NCBI GenBank assembly: GCA_001295865.1 | Contig: LJHW01000022.1 | Coordinates: 78,491 to 142,490, forward strand | DNA: 64,000 bases | Direction: 5' to 3' | Source: a beta proteobacterium AAP65 | GTDB lineage: Bacteria; Pseudomonadota; Gammaproteobacteria; Burkholderiales; Burkholderiaceae_C | Shown here: one piece after another, positions 8,863 through 17,563 of the stretch | How positions within the stretch are numbered: position 1 is the first letter of the stretch | How the letters are laid out: every line of letters starts with the position of its first letter | Program-made: the position numbers and the translations under genes | Notes under the pieces: generated by a model | Seen by the model: the letters and a program-made list of their open reading frames with translations, nothing else | What the model was told of the DNA's origin: nothing | The model's database searches: none

Positions 8863-9771
8863 TCAGGTGTTGCGCACGCCCGATGCCACATGCCCTGCGG
8901 GCACGTGGGGCGCGGCGTTTTCGATGTGGCCGGTCTGGTCGTCGAAGAAAAAATCAGGCTCGAACTCGCGCAGGAAACTGCCCTTGGGCAGACCGCCGAG
9001 GAACATGGCTTCGTCGACGTCGATCTGCCAGGCCATCAGCGTGCGGATGGCGCGTTCGTGCGCGGGTGCGCTGCGTGCCGTCACCAGCGCGGTGCGCAGG
9101 CGCATGGCGGCCGAAGGTTCGCTCTGCAGGCGGCGCAGCGCTTCCAGCAAGGGCTTGAAGGGACCGGGGGCCAGCGGCGTGTCGGCGCGTTCACGTTCGT
9201 GGCTCTGGAAGGCGCTCAGGCCCTCGGCCTGGAACACACGCTCGGCCTCGTCGCTGAAGAGCACGGCGTCGCCGTCGAAAGCGATGCGCACTTCGGCCGG
9301 GTGCGCGGCGCTGGCGCGTGCGCTGTCGGGGTAGACGCGTGCGGCCGGCACGCCGGCGGCCAGCGCCTGCCGCACGTCGGCCTCGTTGGTGCTGAGAAAG
9401 AGGTTGGCCGCCAGCGGGCGCAGGTAACGCCAAGGCGGTTCGCCGCGCGTGAACACACCGCGTTCGATGGGCAGGCCGTAGTGCTGGGCGGAGCGGAACA
9501 CACGCATGCCCGAGACGGGGTCGTTGCGCGAGAGGATCACCACCTCCACACGCGGCTGGTCCGGCGTGTTGAAGGCCAGCAGCTTGTTCACCAGCGAGAA
9601 GGCCACGCCAGGCCGCGCCGGCTCTTCCACGCGTTGCAGCTGCAGCTGCATGTAGGCGCGGTCGTCGCCGCTCTCGAAGACGCGGTTCTCCTCCTCGAAA
9701 TCGAAGAGCGCGCGCGAAGAAATGGCCACGACGAGCTGGCCGTCCAGGGTGATGGGCATGGTGCGCAGCAT
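8863..9771 (-). CDS. Cytosolic 5'-nucleotidase family protein
   Basis: The product is about 302 residues if it starts at the ATG at 9771 (AGGGG about 11 bases upstream); a second in-frame ATG four codons later (9759) is possible. It matches the bacterial relatives of cytosolic 5'-nucleotidase 1: an N-terminal AISSRALFDFEEEN block in place of the usual DxD start, VVILSRNDPVSGMRVF, an IAFDGDAVLFSDEAE block, and a C-terminal FLGGLPKG...FFDDQ segment. These enzymes hydrolyse nucleoside monophosphates, but substrate preference in bacteria is poorly known. It ends head-to-head with the kinase gene 22 bases away and starts divergently from the ZrgA-like operon. Confidence 0.8.
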   Translation of the reverse strand: MLRTMPITLDGQLVVAISSRALFDFEEENRVFESGDDRAYMQLQLQRVEEPARPGVAFSLVNKLLAFNTPDQPRVEVVILSRNDPVSGMRVFRSAQHYGLPIERGVFTRGEPPWRYLRPLAANLFLSTNEADVRQALAAGVPAARVYPDSARASAAHPAEVRIAFDGDAVLFSDEAERVFQAEGLSAFQSHERERADTPLAPGPFKPLLEALRRLQSEPSAAMRLRTALVTARSAPAHERAIRTLMAWQIDVDEAMFLGGLPKGSFLREFEPDFFFDDQTGHIENAAPHVPAGHVASGVRNT

Positions 9772-9847
9772 GCCACGCCAGCGCCCCTGCGCGCGGGGCG
9801 GGTGAGGCCTGCACGGCACAATCCGCCCGCTTCCTGGAGCCCTGCCC

Positions 9848-10402
9848 ATGCGCCTGCCCCGTCACGCCTACCGCGCCGCCTTGTTCGCGGCCCTCGCCGC
9901 CCTAGCTGCGCCCGCCTGGGCCGGCAAGGCCCACCAGCACGGTGTGGCCCAGCTCGACGTGGCCGTGGAGCCAGGCCGCGTGACGCTGGATCTGCAGACC
10001 CCGCTGGACGGCCTGGTCGGCTTCGAGCGTGTACCGCGCACCGATGCCGAGCGCGCGCGGGTGGACGCTGCCCTGGCCAAGCTGCGCGACGCTGCGGCGC
10101 TGTTCCGCATCGACGGCGCCGCCGGCTGCAAGCTCGCGCAGGTGACGCTGAACGCGCCGGTGCTGGGCCTCACGCCCACGGGCACCGCCGCCCCCGCTGC
10201 CCCCGCCAAAGGTGAACACGCCGATCTCGACGGCCGTTTCGAGTTCGCCTGCAAGGCCGATGCGAAGCCTGCTTTTGTCGAGGTGGGCCTCTTCGAGGCT
10301 TTTTCGGGCATGAAGCGCATCGAGCTGCAACTCGTATTGCCGCGCGGCCAGATGAAGGCCACGTTGGCGCGCCCGGCCACGCGCGTGGCGTTGGCGCGCT
10401 GA
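9848..10402 (+). CDS. zrgA: ZrgA-like DUF2796 periplasmic protein
   Basis: 184 residues with a signal peptide (cleavage after PAWA, about residue 25) and then KAHQHGVAQLDVAVE, the conserved start of DUF2796/ZrgA proteins. The HxH near the mature N-terminus is a possible metal ligand. Vibrio ZrgA proteins are zinc-regulated and have long His-rich insertions; this one has only a short linker (TPTGTAAPAAPAKGEHADLD) at that place, so its metal role is less certain. It heads a four-gene unit with an ABC ATPase, an FtsX-type permease and a DUF3299 protein, the same partners as in Vibrio zrg clusters as I recall them. Zinc handling is an inference from family and context. Confidence 0.75.
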   Translation: MRLPRHAYRAALFAALAALAAPAWAGKAHQHGVAQLDVAVEPGRVTLDLQTPLDGLVGFERVPRTDAERARVDAALAKLRDAAALFRIDGAAGCKLAQVTLNAPVLGLTPTGTAAPAAPAKGEHADLDGRFEFACKADAKPAFVEVGLFEAFSGMKRIELQLVLPRGQMKATLARPATRVALAR

Positions 10403-10418
10403 AGACGCGGCAATCACC

Positions 10419-11102
10419 GTGCTGCGGCTGCAGGGCGTCTGTTATGCATGGCCGGGTGCGGCCGCCGACTGCCTGGACATCAAGGCGCTGCACATCGCGG
10501 CCGGCCGCACCGTCTTCCTGCACGGCCCCAGCGGTTGCGGCAAGAGCACGCTGCTGGGCCTGATGGCCGGCGTGTTGGTGGCGCGCACGGGCCAGATTGA
10601 ACTGCTGGGGCAGGACTGGGCCGCGCTGCCCGGTGGCCGGCGCGATGCGCGGCGCGTCGACCACGTCGGCGTGATCTTCCAGCAGTTCAACCTGCTGCCC
10701 TACCTGACGGTGCTGGACAACGTGCTGCTGCCCACGCGTTTCTCCAAGGCGCGGGCCGCACGCTGCAGCACTGGGCCCGTGGCCGCCGCGCGCAGCCTGC
10801 TCGAGCGTGTGGGCCTGCCCGAGCCGCTGTGGGCGCGCCGCGCCGGTGCGCTCAGCGTGGGCCAGCAGCAGCGCGTGGCCGCGGCGCGGGCGCTGGTCGG
10901 TGCGCCCGAACTCGTGATCGCCGACGAGCCCACCTCGGCGCTGGACGCGGCGCGCCGCGACGACTTCATGGCGCTGCTGATGGACGCCTGCGCCGCAGCC
11001 GGCAGCACGCTGGTGTTCGTGAGTCACGACGAACGCCTGGCCAGGCGTTTCGACGAACGGCTTTCGCTGCCCGAACTGAACCGCGCAGCGGCCACCGCAT
11101 GA
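10419..11102 (+). CDS. ABC transporter ATPase (LolD/MacB type) of the Zrg-like unit
   Basis: 227 residues, GTG start 16 bases after the ZrgA-like gene. All ABC motifs are present: Walker A GPSGCGKS (36-43), Q-loop FQQFNLLP, signature LSVGQ (145-149), Walker B LVIADE (165-170) and D-loop SALD. The size and short single-domain form fit the LolD/MacB branch, which drives mechanotransmission-type FtsX permeases rather than channels. It would energise the permease encoded 10 bases downstream. Substrate is unknown; the ZrgA neighbour suggests metal or a metal-binding ligand. Confidence 0.88.
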   Translation: MLRLQGVCYAWPGAAADCLDIKALHIAAGRTVFLHGPSGCGKSTLLGLMAGVLVARTGQIELLGQDWAALPGGRRDARRVDHVGVIFQQFNLLPYLTVLDNVLLPTRFSKARAARCSTGPVAAARSLLERVGLPEPLWARRAGALSVGQQQRVAAARALVGAPELVIADEPTSALDAARRDDFMALLMDACAAAGSTLVFVSHDERLARRFDERLSLPELNRAAATA

Positions 11103-11112
11103 GGCTGCCCCG

Positions 11113-12405
11113 GTGAAAGCGTTGTTGCACATCGCTGCGCGCAGCGCCTGGAACCGGCGCGGCACGCTGATGCTGGTGGTGCTGTCCATTGCACTGGCCA
11201 CCGCGTTGCTGCTGGGCCTGGAGCGCCTGCGCACCGACGTGCGCAGCAGCTTCACCGCCGCCGTCAGCGGCACCGACCTCGTGGTGGGCGCGCGCACCGG
11301 GCCCGTGCAGCTGATGCTGTACGCGGTGTTCCGCGTGGGCGGTGCCACCAACAACATCCAGATGGACAGCGTGAAGGCCATTGCCGCACACCGCGCCGTG
11401 CGCTGGGTGGTGCCCATCGCGCTGGGCGATTCGCACCGCGGCCACCCGGTGATCGGCACCACGCCGGCCTACTTCGAGCACTTCATGTACGGCGACCGCC
11501 AGCCGCTGGCGCTGCAGCAGGGCCGCGCCTTCAGCGGCACGCTGGACGGCCTGTACGAAGCCGTGCTCGGCGCTGAAGTGGCCAAGGCCCTGGGCTACAC
11601 GCTGGGCCAGAAGATCACGCTCACGCACGGGCTGGGCGCAGCGCCTGGCGAACTGGCCGCCGAACACGCCGACAAACCCTTCACGGTGGTGGGCATCCTG
11701 GCGCGCACCGGCACGCCGGTCGACCGCTCGGTGCATGTCAGCCTGCAGGCCATCGAGGCCATCCATCTCGATTGGGTGGGCGGCGCGCCGTTGCCGGCGG
11801 CCGCGGGCATCCAGATCGCGCCGGAGTTTGCGCGCAAGTTCGACCTCGAGCCCAAGCAGGTCACGGCCGTGATGGTGGGCCTGAAGAGCCGAGCCGCGGT
11901 GTTCGCGGTGCAGCGTTTTGTGGCTGGCTACGAGGCCGAGCCGCTGCTGGCCGTGCTGCCCGGCGTGGCGCTGGACGAACTCTGGCAGGCCGTGGGCCTG
12001 GGCGAAAAGGCGTTGCTGGCCATCAGCGGCCTGGTGGCTTTGGTGAGCCTGGCCTCGCTGGTGGCCGTGGTGCTGGCCGGCTTGAACGAACGCCGGCGTG
12101 AACTGGCCGTGCTGCGCGCCGTGGGCGCCGGCCCGCGACAGGTGCTGGTGCTGCTGGCCACCGAGGGCGCGCTCGTCACGCTGTGCGGGGCATTGCTGGG
12201 CGCGGCGCTGGCCGCTGGTGCGGTGCTGGCCGCTGGGCCCTGGGTGCAGCAGCGTTTCGGCATCGGCCTGCAGGCCGGCGCGCCCACGCCCGAACAATGG
12301 GCCTTGTTCGCTGCGGTGTTGGCCGCGGGTATGCTTGCCAGCCTCGTGCCCGGGTGGCGGGCCTACCGCCTCTCGCTGGCCGATGGCCTCTCGCCGCGCA
12401 CCTGA
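11113..12405 (+). CDS. FtsX/MacB-type ABC permease of the Zrg-like unit
   Basis: 430 residues, GTG start. One transmembrane helix lies near the N-terminus (LMLVVLSIALATALLLGL), then a large periplasmic domain of about 240 residues. Three helices close the protein, beginning with LLAISGLVALVSLASLVAVVL. The ERRRELAVLRAVGA loop between helices 2 and 3 is the typical contact for the ATPase. This is the MacB/LolCE/FtsX layout. It follows the ATPase gene after 10 bases and precedes the DUF3299 gene after 40 bases. It most likely works with the periplasmic ZrgA-like protein. Confidence 0.87.
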   Translation: MKALLHIAARSAWNRRGTLMLVVLSIALATALLLGLERLRTDVRSSFTAAVSGTDLVVGARTGPVQLMLYAVFRVGGATNNIQMDSVKAIAAHRAVRWVVPIALGDSHRGHPVIGTTPAYFEHFMYGDRQPLALQQGRAFSGTLDGLYEAVLGAEVAKALGYTLGQKITLTHGLGAAPGELAAEHADKPFTVVGILARTGTPVDRSVHVSLQAIEAIHLDWVGGAPLPAAAGIQIAPEFARKFDLEPKQVTAVMVGLKSRAAVFAVQRFVAGYEAEPLLAVLPGVALDELWQAVGLGEKALLAISGLVALVSLASLVAVVLAGLNERRRELAVLRAVGAGPRQVLVLLATEGALVTLCGALLGAALAAGAVLAAGPWVQQRFGIGLQAGAPTPEQWALFAAVLAAGMLASLVPGWRAYRLSLADGLSPRT

Positions 12406-12445
12406 AGCGTTGCCCCGTTCCTTGACCCCTGAGATCCCCCAGCCC

Positions 12446-13060
12446 ATGCGCCGTCTGCTGCCTTGCACCGCCTCAGCCGCCCTGGCCCTGATCTTGGCTG
12501 CCGCCACCGGCACTGCCGTGGCCCAGGCCCAGGGTGTGCCGTTGATGAAGCCGCCGATTGCGGCCACGCCGCCGGCGGCCAAGGCGGCGCAGGCCCAGCC
12601 CTTCAAGACCATCACTTGGGAAGCGCTGGTGCCCAAGGACTGGGATCCGTTCGCCGAGTTCAAGGGCATCGACCTGGCCAGCATGCAGGACGGCGACCCG
12701 CGCACCAACGAGCTGATGAAACGCATGCGCGAGGTCTGGGACCGCGCGCCTGTGAACACCGCGCTGGTGGGCCAGCAGGTGCGCATCCCCGGCTTCGTGG
12801 TGCCGCTGGAAGACACCAAAGACGGCATCAAGGAGTTCCTGTTGGTGCCGTACTTCGGCGCCTGCGTGCACAGCCCGCCGCCGCCCTCGAACCAGATCAT
12901 CCACGTGCTGCCGAAATCGGCGGTGAAGAACGTGCGCTCGATGGACGCGGTGTGGATCACCGGCACGCTCAGCAACGAGCAGACCGATTCCTACATGGGC
13001 GCGGCCAGCTGGCGCCTGAACGCCGTGGGCGTGGTGCCCTACGAAGCACCCAAACGGTGA
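12446..13060 (+). CDS. DUF3299 exported protein of the Zrg-like unit
   Basis: 204 residues from the ATG at 12446, chosen because it begins a signal peptide (MRRLLP..., cleavage near AVAQAQ); the frame upstream overlaps the permease gene in another frame and is not real. The DUF3299 core is clear: an ITWEALVPKDWDP start, IPGFVVPLE, and the hallmark FLLVPYFGACVHSPPPPSNQII, with one Cys and one His in the conserved centre. The domain is widespread in proteobacteria and often sits beside ABC systems of this type. Its function is unknown. It is the last gene of the four-gene unit. Confidence 0.85.
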   Translation: MRRLLPCTASAALALILAAATGTAVAQAQGVPLMKPPIAATPPAAKAAQAQPFKTITWEALVPKDWDPFAEFKGIDLASMQDGDPRTNELMKRMREVWDRAPVNTALVGQQVRIPGFVVPLEDTKDGIKEFLLVPYFGACVHSPPPPSNQIIHVLPKSAVKNVRSMDAVWITGTLSNEQTDSYMGAASWRLNAVGVVPYEAPKR

Positions 13061-13105
13061 TGGGCCTGCCGGCTCCCGCCGTCTGCTGATGCCCCACCGG
13101 CTGCC

Positions 13106-14185
13106 ATGAGCCCCCGCCGCCCGGCCGACCTCACCCGCGTCACCTTCGGCGTGCTCGTCATCGGCGTGCTGCTGGGTGCCGTGCTGTGGATCCTCAAGCC
13201 CTTCATCGGCCCGGCCATCTGGGCCACGATGGTGGTGGTGGCCACCTGGCCGCTGATGCTGCGCCTGCAGGGCCTGCTGTTCAAGCGCCGCAGCCTGGCC
13301 GTGCTGGCGATGACGCTGCTGCTGCTGCTGCTCTTCGTGGTGCCCTTGACGCTGGCCATCGTCACGATCGTCGGCAACGCCGACCGCCTGGCCGAGTGGG
13401 CCAAGCTGGCGGCCGACTACCACCTGCCCGAAACGCCCCCGGCCTGGGCCATCAAGCTGCCGCTGGTGGGCGGTGTGATCGAGCGCGCCTGGGAACAGGC
13501 CACCGCCCTGGGCCTGCGCGACCTGCTGCCGCGGCTGTCGCCCTATGCCGGCGGCCTGACACGCTGGTTCGTCGACCAAGTGGGCAACGTCGGCTTCCTG
13601 CTGCTGCAGTTCTTCATCACGCTGGTGATCGCGGCCGTGCTCTACAGCACTGGCGAGCTGGCGGCGCAGCTGGTGCGGCGTTTTGCCACGCGTCTGGGCG
13701 GTGAACGCGGCGCGGAGGTGGTGGCGCTGGCCGGCGGTGCCATCCGCGGCGTGGCCCTGGGCGTGGGTGTCACGGCGCTGGTGCAGGCGGTGTTGTCGGG
13801 GCTGGCGCTGGCGATGGCCGGCGTGCCCTTCGCGGGGCTGCTGACGGCTGTCATCTTCATGTTCTGCATTGCGCAGGTGGGGCCCATCCCGGTGCTGGTG
13901 CCGGCGGTGGTGTGGGCCTTCTGGAACGACAACACGGGCTGGGGCATCTTCCTCGCCGTGGCGCTGGTGCTGATTGCCAACCTCGACAACGTGCTGCGCC
14001 CGCTGCTCATCCGCATGGGCGCCGACTTGTCGCTGCTGCTCATCTTCGGCGGCGTCATCGGCGGCCTGGTGGCCTTCGGCCTCGTGGGCATCTTCGTCGG
14101 CCCCGTGGTGCTGGCCGTGGCCTGGAAGCTGTTGGAGGCCTGGATGGACGACGGCGACAAGCCCCAGCCAGGCTGGCGCGACTGA
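13106..14185 (+). CDS. AI-2E family (YdiK-like) permease
   Basis: A 359-residue membrane protein with seven to eight hydrophobic segments, including two at the N-terminus, a central amphipathic region (~95-160) and four or five at the C-terminus. The C-terminal PLLIRMGADLSLLLIFGGVIGGL and GIFVGPVVLAV blocks are typical of the AI-2E (PF01594) family. Despite the name, most members are not shown to export autoinducer-2; some are Na+/H+ antiporters. It lies 45 bases after the DUF3299 gene, could be read with it, and meets the leftward HAD gene only 6 bases past its stop. Confidence 0.85.
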   Translation: MSPRRPADLTRVTFGVLVIGVLLGAVLWILKPFIGPAIWATMVVVATWPLMLRLQGLLFKRRSLAVLAMTLLLLLLFVVPLTLAIVTIVGNADRLAEWAKLAADYHLPETPPAWAIKLPLVGGVIERAWEQATALGLRDLLPRLSPYAGGLTRWFVDQVGNVGFLLLQFFITLVIAAVLYSTGELAAQLVRRFATRLGGERGAEVVALAGGAIRGVALGVGVTALVQAVLSGLALAMAGVPFAGLLTAVIFMFCIAQVGPIPVLVPAVVWAFWNDNTGWGIFLAVALVLIANLDNVLRPLLIRMGADLSLLLIFGGVIGGLVAFGLVGIFVGPVVLAVAWKLLEAWMDDGDKPQPGWRD

Positions 14186-14191
14186 CAGCGC

Positions 14192-14833
14192 CTAGAGCCA
14201 GCCCGCCGCGCGCATCTCTGCTTCGGCCTGGGCCGCGTGGTGGAAGACCCGCCCGTGCCAGCCCAAAGCCCGTGCCGCCTCGATGTTGGGCGGGTGGTCG
14301 TCGAGGAACACGAGTTCATCCACCGGGTGCCCGAAACGCTGCGCCGCGATCTGATAGACGGCCAGCTCGGGCTTGTTGTGGTGCACACGCCCACTGAAGA
14401 CACCGTCGCTGAACAGGCGCAGGAAGGCGTGCGTGGCCTGCAGGTGGTCGGCCATGGGCGCGGGCATGTTCGAGAGGTAGTACAGGCGCCGACCCGCGGC
14501 GTGCAGCCGCTCGATGAGGGCCACCGTCTCGGGCAGGGGCGTCAGCGACAGCGGCACGGCCTGCACCACGCGCTGCACCTCGTTTTCGCGCAAGCCGGTG
14601 CGCGCGGCGATGCGTTGCACCAGTTCGCCGGGGCTGACGGTGCCGCGGTCGTAGTCGCCCCAGTCACCGCCGTAACTCTGGAAGATCTGCGCCACCCAGT
14701 GCGCGGCCTTGGTGCTGTCGGTGGCGCGCTCGGGCAGCACACGCTGCAGCACCTCGGCCGGTTCCCAGCGGAAGACGACGCGGCCGAAATCGAAGACGAA
14801 CTTCTTCTCGGCTGGCAGCACTGCGGTGCTCAT
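14192..14833 (-). CDS. HAD-superfamily phosphatase (YihX-like)
   Basis: 213 residues. The ATG at 14833 overlaps the pgi stop as ATGA, so it is translationally coupled to pgi; the longer open frame upstream is a shadow of pgi. HAD motifs: FDFGRVVFRWEP near residue 14 (Asp nucleophile, the FDFGxV form of HAD-IA type 3), LSNMPAPM (motif II), the lysine in HHNKPE, and VFLDDHPPN (acidic motif). E. coli YihX with the same layout is an alpha-D-glucose-1-phosphate phosphatase, and the pgi/tal context supports a sugar phosphate substrate, but this remains an inference. Confidence 0.82.
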   Translation of the reverse strand: MSTAVLPAEKKFVFDFGRVVFRWEPAEVLQRVLPERATDSTKAAHWVAQIFQSYGGDWGDYDRGTVSPGELVQRIAARTGLRENEVQRVVQAVPLSLTPLPETVALIERLHAAGRRLYYLSNMPAPMADHLQATHAFLRLFSDGVFSGRVHHNKPELAVYQIAAQRFGHPVDELVFLDDHPPNIEAARALGWHGRVFHHAAQAEAEMRAAGWL

Positions 14834-16413
14834 GCCGTCAGGCGCCGCAGCAGACCGGCGGTGGAGGCATCCAGCCCCGCCGTGTCGCCGCTGGAAAGGC
14901 GCGGCAGCAGTTGGTTGCACAGCGCCTTGCCCAGCTCCACGCCCCACTGGTCGAAGCTGTTGATGCCCCACAGAGCGCCGCTGGTGAAGACGCGGTGCTC
15001 GTACATCGCAATCAGTGCGCCCAGGCTCTTCGGCGTCAGCGCGTCCAGCACGAAGGTGGTGCTGGGCCGGTTGCCGGGGAAGCTGCGGTGCTGTGCCAGC
15101 ACTTCCGGCGCGATGCTGGCGCTGGCCGTGGGCGCCTTCTCGGTCGCGGCAACGGCGGCCGTCTTGCCCAGCATCAGCGCCTGGCTCTGCGCCAGGCAGT
15201 TGGCCAGCAGCTTGTGGTGCTGGCCGGCCCAGGGGTGGCTGGGCGTCTTCACGGCGATGAACTCCACCGGGATGACATCGGTGCCCTGGTGCAGCATCTG
15301 GAAGTAGGCGTGCTGGCCGTTGGTGCCGGGCTCGCCCCACACCACCGGGCTGGTGCCAAAGGGCAGGGCGGCGCCGTGCACGTCCACGCGCTTGCCGTTG
15401 CTCTCCATCTCCAGCTGCTGCAGGTAGGCCGGCAGGCGCGCCAGGCCCTGGTGGTAGGGCGCCACGCTGCGGCTCGTGAAACCGTGGAAGTTGCGGTACC
15501 AGAGGTCCAGCAGGCCCAGTTGCACCGGCAGGTTCTTTTCCAGCGGGGCTTCTGCGAAGTGGCGGTCCATGGCGTGCGCGCCGGCCAGCAGCTCGCGGAA
15601 GTTCGTGCCGCCGATGGCGATGGCGATCGGCAGCCCGATGGCACTCCACAACGAGTAGCGGCCGCCCACCCAATCCCAGAAGCCGAAGGTGGTGGTGATG
15701 CCGAAGGCCGCGGCCGCCTCGACGTTGGTGGTGGTGGCCACGAAGTGCCTTGCGATGGCGTGGCCGCCGGCGCTGAGGAACCAGTCGCGCGCAGCCTGCG
15801 CATTGGCCATGGTTTCCTGCGTGGTGAAGGTCTTGCTCGCCACGATGAACAGCGTCTTGTTCGGATCCAGGCGCTGCAGCAGCGGCGCGAGGTCGTGGCC
15901 GTCGACGTTGCTCACGAAATGCAGGCGCTGGCCGGCGTGGGCGTAACTTTCCAGCGCACGCACCACCATCTGCGGGCCGAGGTCGCTGCCACCGATGCCG
16001 ATGTTCACGATGTCGGTGAAGCCCCAGTCGGCGCGCACGCCGTCGGCAAAGGCCAGCATGTTGTCGAGCACGCCGTGCACGTCGTCGCTGAAAGGTGCAG
16101 CGCCTCGCGGTGCACGCAGCGCGGTGTGCAGCACGGCGCGGCCTTCGGTGCTGTTGACGGGATCGCCGCGCAACATCGCGTCGCGCTGCGCTTCCAGGCC
16201 GCATTCACGCGCCAGGTCGAGCAGGAAGTGCTGCGTGGCGGTGTCCAGCAGGTTCTTGCTGAGGTCGGCGTAGACCTCGGGCGCTTCGATGGCCATCGCC
16301 GTGTAGCGGCCAGCGTCGCGCGTGAAAGCCTCACGCAGGTCGAAGCCGCGGCCGTGGGCCTGGTAATGGCCTTGCAGCGCCGCCCAGGCGGCCGTCTGGT
16401 CACACCGCTTCAT
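14830..16413 (-). CDS. pgi: Glucose-6-phosphate isomerase
   Basis: 527 residues, slightly shorter than E. coli Pgi (549). It interconverts glucose-6-phosphate and fructose-6-phosphate in the cytoplasm. Visible motifs: GIGGSDLGP (139-147), SKTFTTQET, the first family signature around [14 protein letters not shown], the catalytic-loop stretch [18 protein letters not shown], and the second signature [10 protein letters not shown] near the C-terminus. The start overlaps the stop of tal as ATGA, and its own stop overlaps the HAD gene as ATGA, so tal, pgi and the phosphatase form a tightly coupled operon. In many betaproteobacteria this enzyme serves gluconeogenesis and the pentose phosphate route more than glycolysis. 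Confidence 0.95.
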   Translation of the reverse strand: MKRCDQTAAWAALQGHYQAHGRGFDLREAFTRDAGRYTAMAIEAPEVYADLSKNLLDTATQHFLLDLARECGLEAQRDAMLRGDPVNSTEGRAVLHTALRAPRGAAPFSDDVHGVLDNMLAFADGVRADWGFTDIVNIGIGGSDLGPQMVVRALESYAHAGQRLHFVSNVDGHDLAPLLQRLDPNKTLFIVASKTFTTQETMANAQAARDWFLSAGGHAIARHFVATTTNVEAAAAFGITTTFGFWDWVGGRYSLWSAIGLPIAIAIGGTNFRELLAGAHAMDRHFAEAPLEKNLPVQLGLLDLWYRNFHGFTSRSVAPYHQGLARLPAYLQQLEMESNGKRVDVHGAALPFGTSPVVWGEPGTNGQHAYFQMLHQGTDVIPVEFIAVKTPSHPWAGQHHKLLANCLAQSQALMLGKTAAVAATEKAPTASASIAPEVLAQHRSFPGNRPSTTFVLDALTPKSLGALIAMYEHRVFTSGALWGINSFDQWGVELGKALCNQLLPRLSSGDTAGLDASTAGLLRRLTA

Positions 16414-17363
16414 GCGCGTGCGGCCTCGATGAGCTTGTCAAGCTTGCCGGCATCCACGGCGAAGGCGCGGATGCCTTCGGCCAGCTTCTCGTTGGCCATC
16501 GCGTCTTCGTTCAGGGCCCAGCGGAAGCTCTTTTCGTCGTGGTGCACGGCGGGCAGCGCCATGCTGCGGGCGGCTTCGGCGTCCAGCGCGCGGGTGAGCG
16601 TGGCCTCGCTGGCCTGCAGCTGCGCGAGCAGTTCGGGGCTGATGGTCAGCAGGTCGCAGCCGGCCAGCGCGGTGATCTGGCCCACATTGCGGAAGCTGGC
16701 GCCCATCACCTGCGTTTCGATGCCGTGGCGCTTGTAGTGCTGGTAGATGGCGGTGACGCTCTTCACGCCGGGGTCGTTCGCGCCGGCCATGGCGGCCTCG
16801 TCCCAGGCGGCGCCAGCCTGTTTCTTGGTCCAGTCGTAGATGCGGCCGACGAAGGGGCTGATCAGGCGTACGCCGGCGTCGCCGCAGGCCACGGCCTGGC
16901 AGAAAGCGAACAGCAGCGTGAGGTTGCAGCGGATGCCCTGGCGCTCCAGCACCTCGGCAGCACGGATGCCTTCCCAGGTGGCCGCGATCTTGATCAGCAC
17001 GCGCTCGCGGGCTATGCCGGCGGCTTCGTACAGGCCCATCAGCCGCTGCGCGCGCGCCACGGTGGCGGCGGTGTCGAAGCTCAGGCGCGCGTCGACTTCG
17101 GTGCTCACGCGGCCCGGCACCACCTTCAGGATCTCCCGTCCGAAGCGCACCAGCACCTCGTCGACGATGGCCTCCAGCGGCGCGCCGCGGTGCGCGGCCA
17201 CGGTCTCGGCCAGCAGCGGCGCGTAGTCGGGCTGCTGCACGGCCTTGAGGATGAGGCTGGGGTTGGTGGTGGCGTCTTGCGGCGCGAAGGCGGCGAGCTG
17301 GTGGAAGTTGCCGGTGTCGGCCACCACGGTGGTGTGCTGCTTGAGCTGGTCGAGCTGGTTCAT
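16410..17363 (-). CDS. tal: Transaldolase
   Basis: 317 residues from the ATG at 17363, the same length as E. coli TalB; the upstream extension in frame is not conserved. Family marks are DATTNPSLI (30-38) and RVLIKIAAT with the Schiff-base Lys125, followed by CNLTLLF and the phosphate-binding block [10 protein letters not shown]. The enzyme moves a dihydroxyacetone unit between sedoheptulose-7-phosphate and glyceraldehyde-3-phosphate in the non-oxidative pentose phosphate pathway. It is the first gene of the tal-pgi-HAD operon, and its promoter must lie in the 200-base gap shared with the divergent Pro/Ala-rich gene. Confidence 0.95.
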   Translation of the reverse strand: MNQLDQLKQHTTVVADTGNFHQLAAFAPQDATTNPSLILKAVQQPDYAPLLAETVAAHRGAPLEAIVDEVLVRFGREILKVVPGRVSTEVDARLSFDTAATVARAQRLMGLYEAAGIARERVLIKIAATWEGIRAAEVLERQGIRCNLTLLFAFCQAVACGDAGVRLISPFVGRIYDWTKKQAGAAWDEAAMAGANDPGVKSVTAIYQHYKRHGIETQVMGASFRNVGQITALAGCDLLTISPELLAQLQASEATLTRALDAEAARSMALPAVHHDEKSFRWALNEDAMANEKLAEGIRAFAVDAGKLDKLIEAARA

Positions 17364-17563
17364 GGCGTTGTGGGGTGGATGCAAGCACGGATTAGACCCG
17401 AGAGCGCGCGCTTCGCCGAGAGATGGGCGGTGTGCACCGGCCTGTTTCGGCGATGCCTGCGTTGACAGCGCGGGGTGCGCCTGCGATGGTGTGCAGGCCC
17501 GCCGAGGTGCTGCCTTTTTGCGGCGCCGCGCCCCTGCTGCCCCCCCGCTGCAATCCCCCTGCC

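Noticed and set aside
17364..17563. An earlier start for the Pro/Ala-rich gene at 17423
   Set aside because: The frame is open, but the extra residues show no signal, no conservation pattern and lie in the shared promoter gap with tal.
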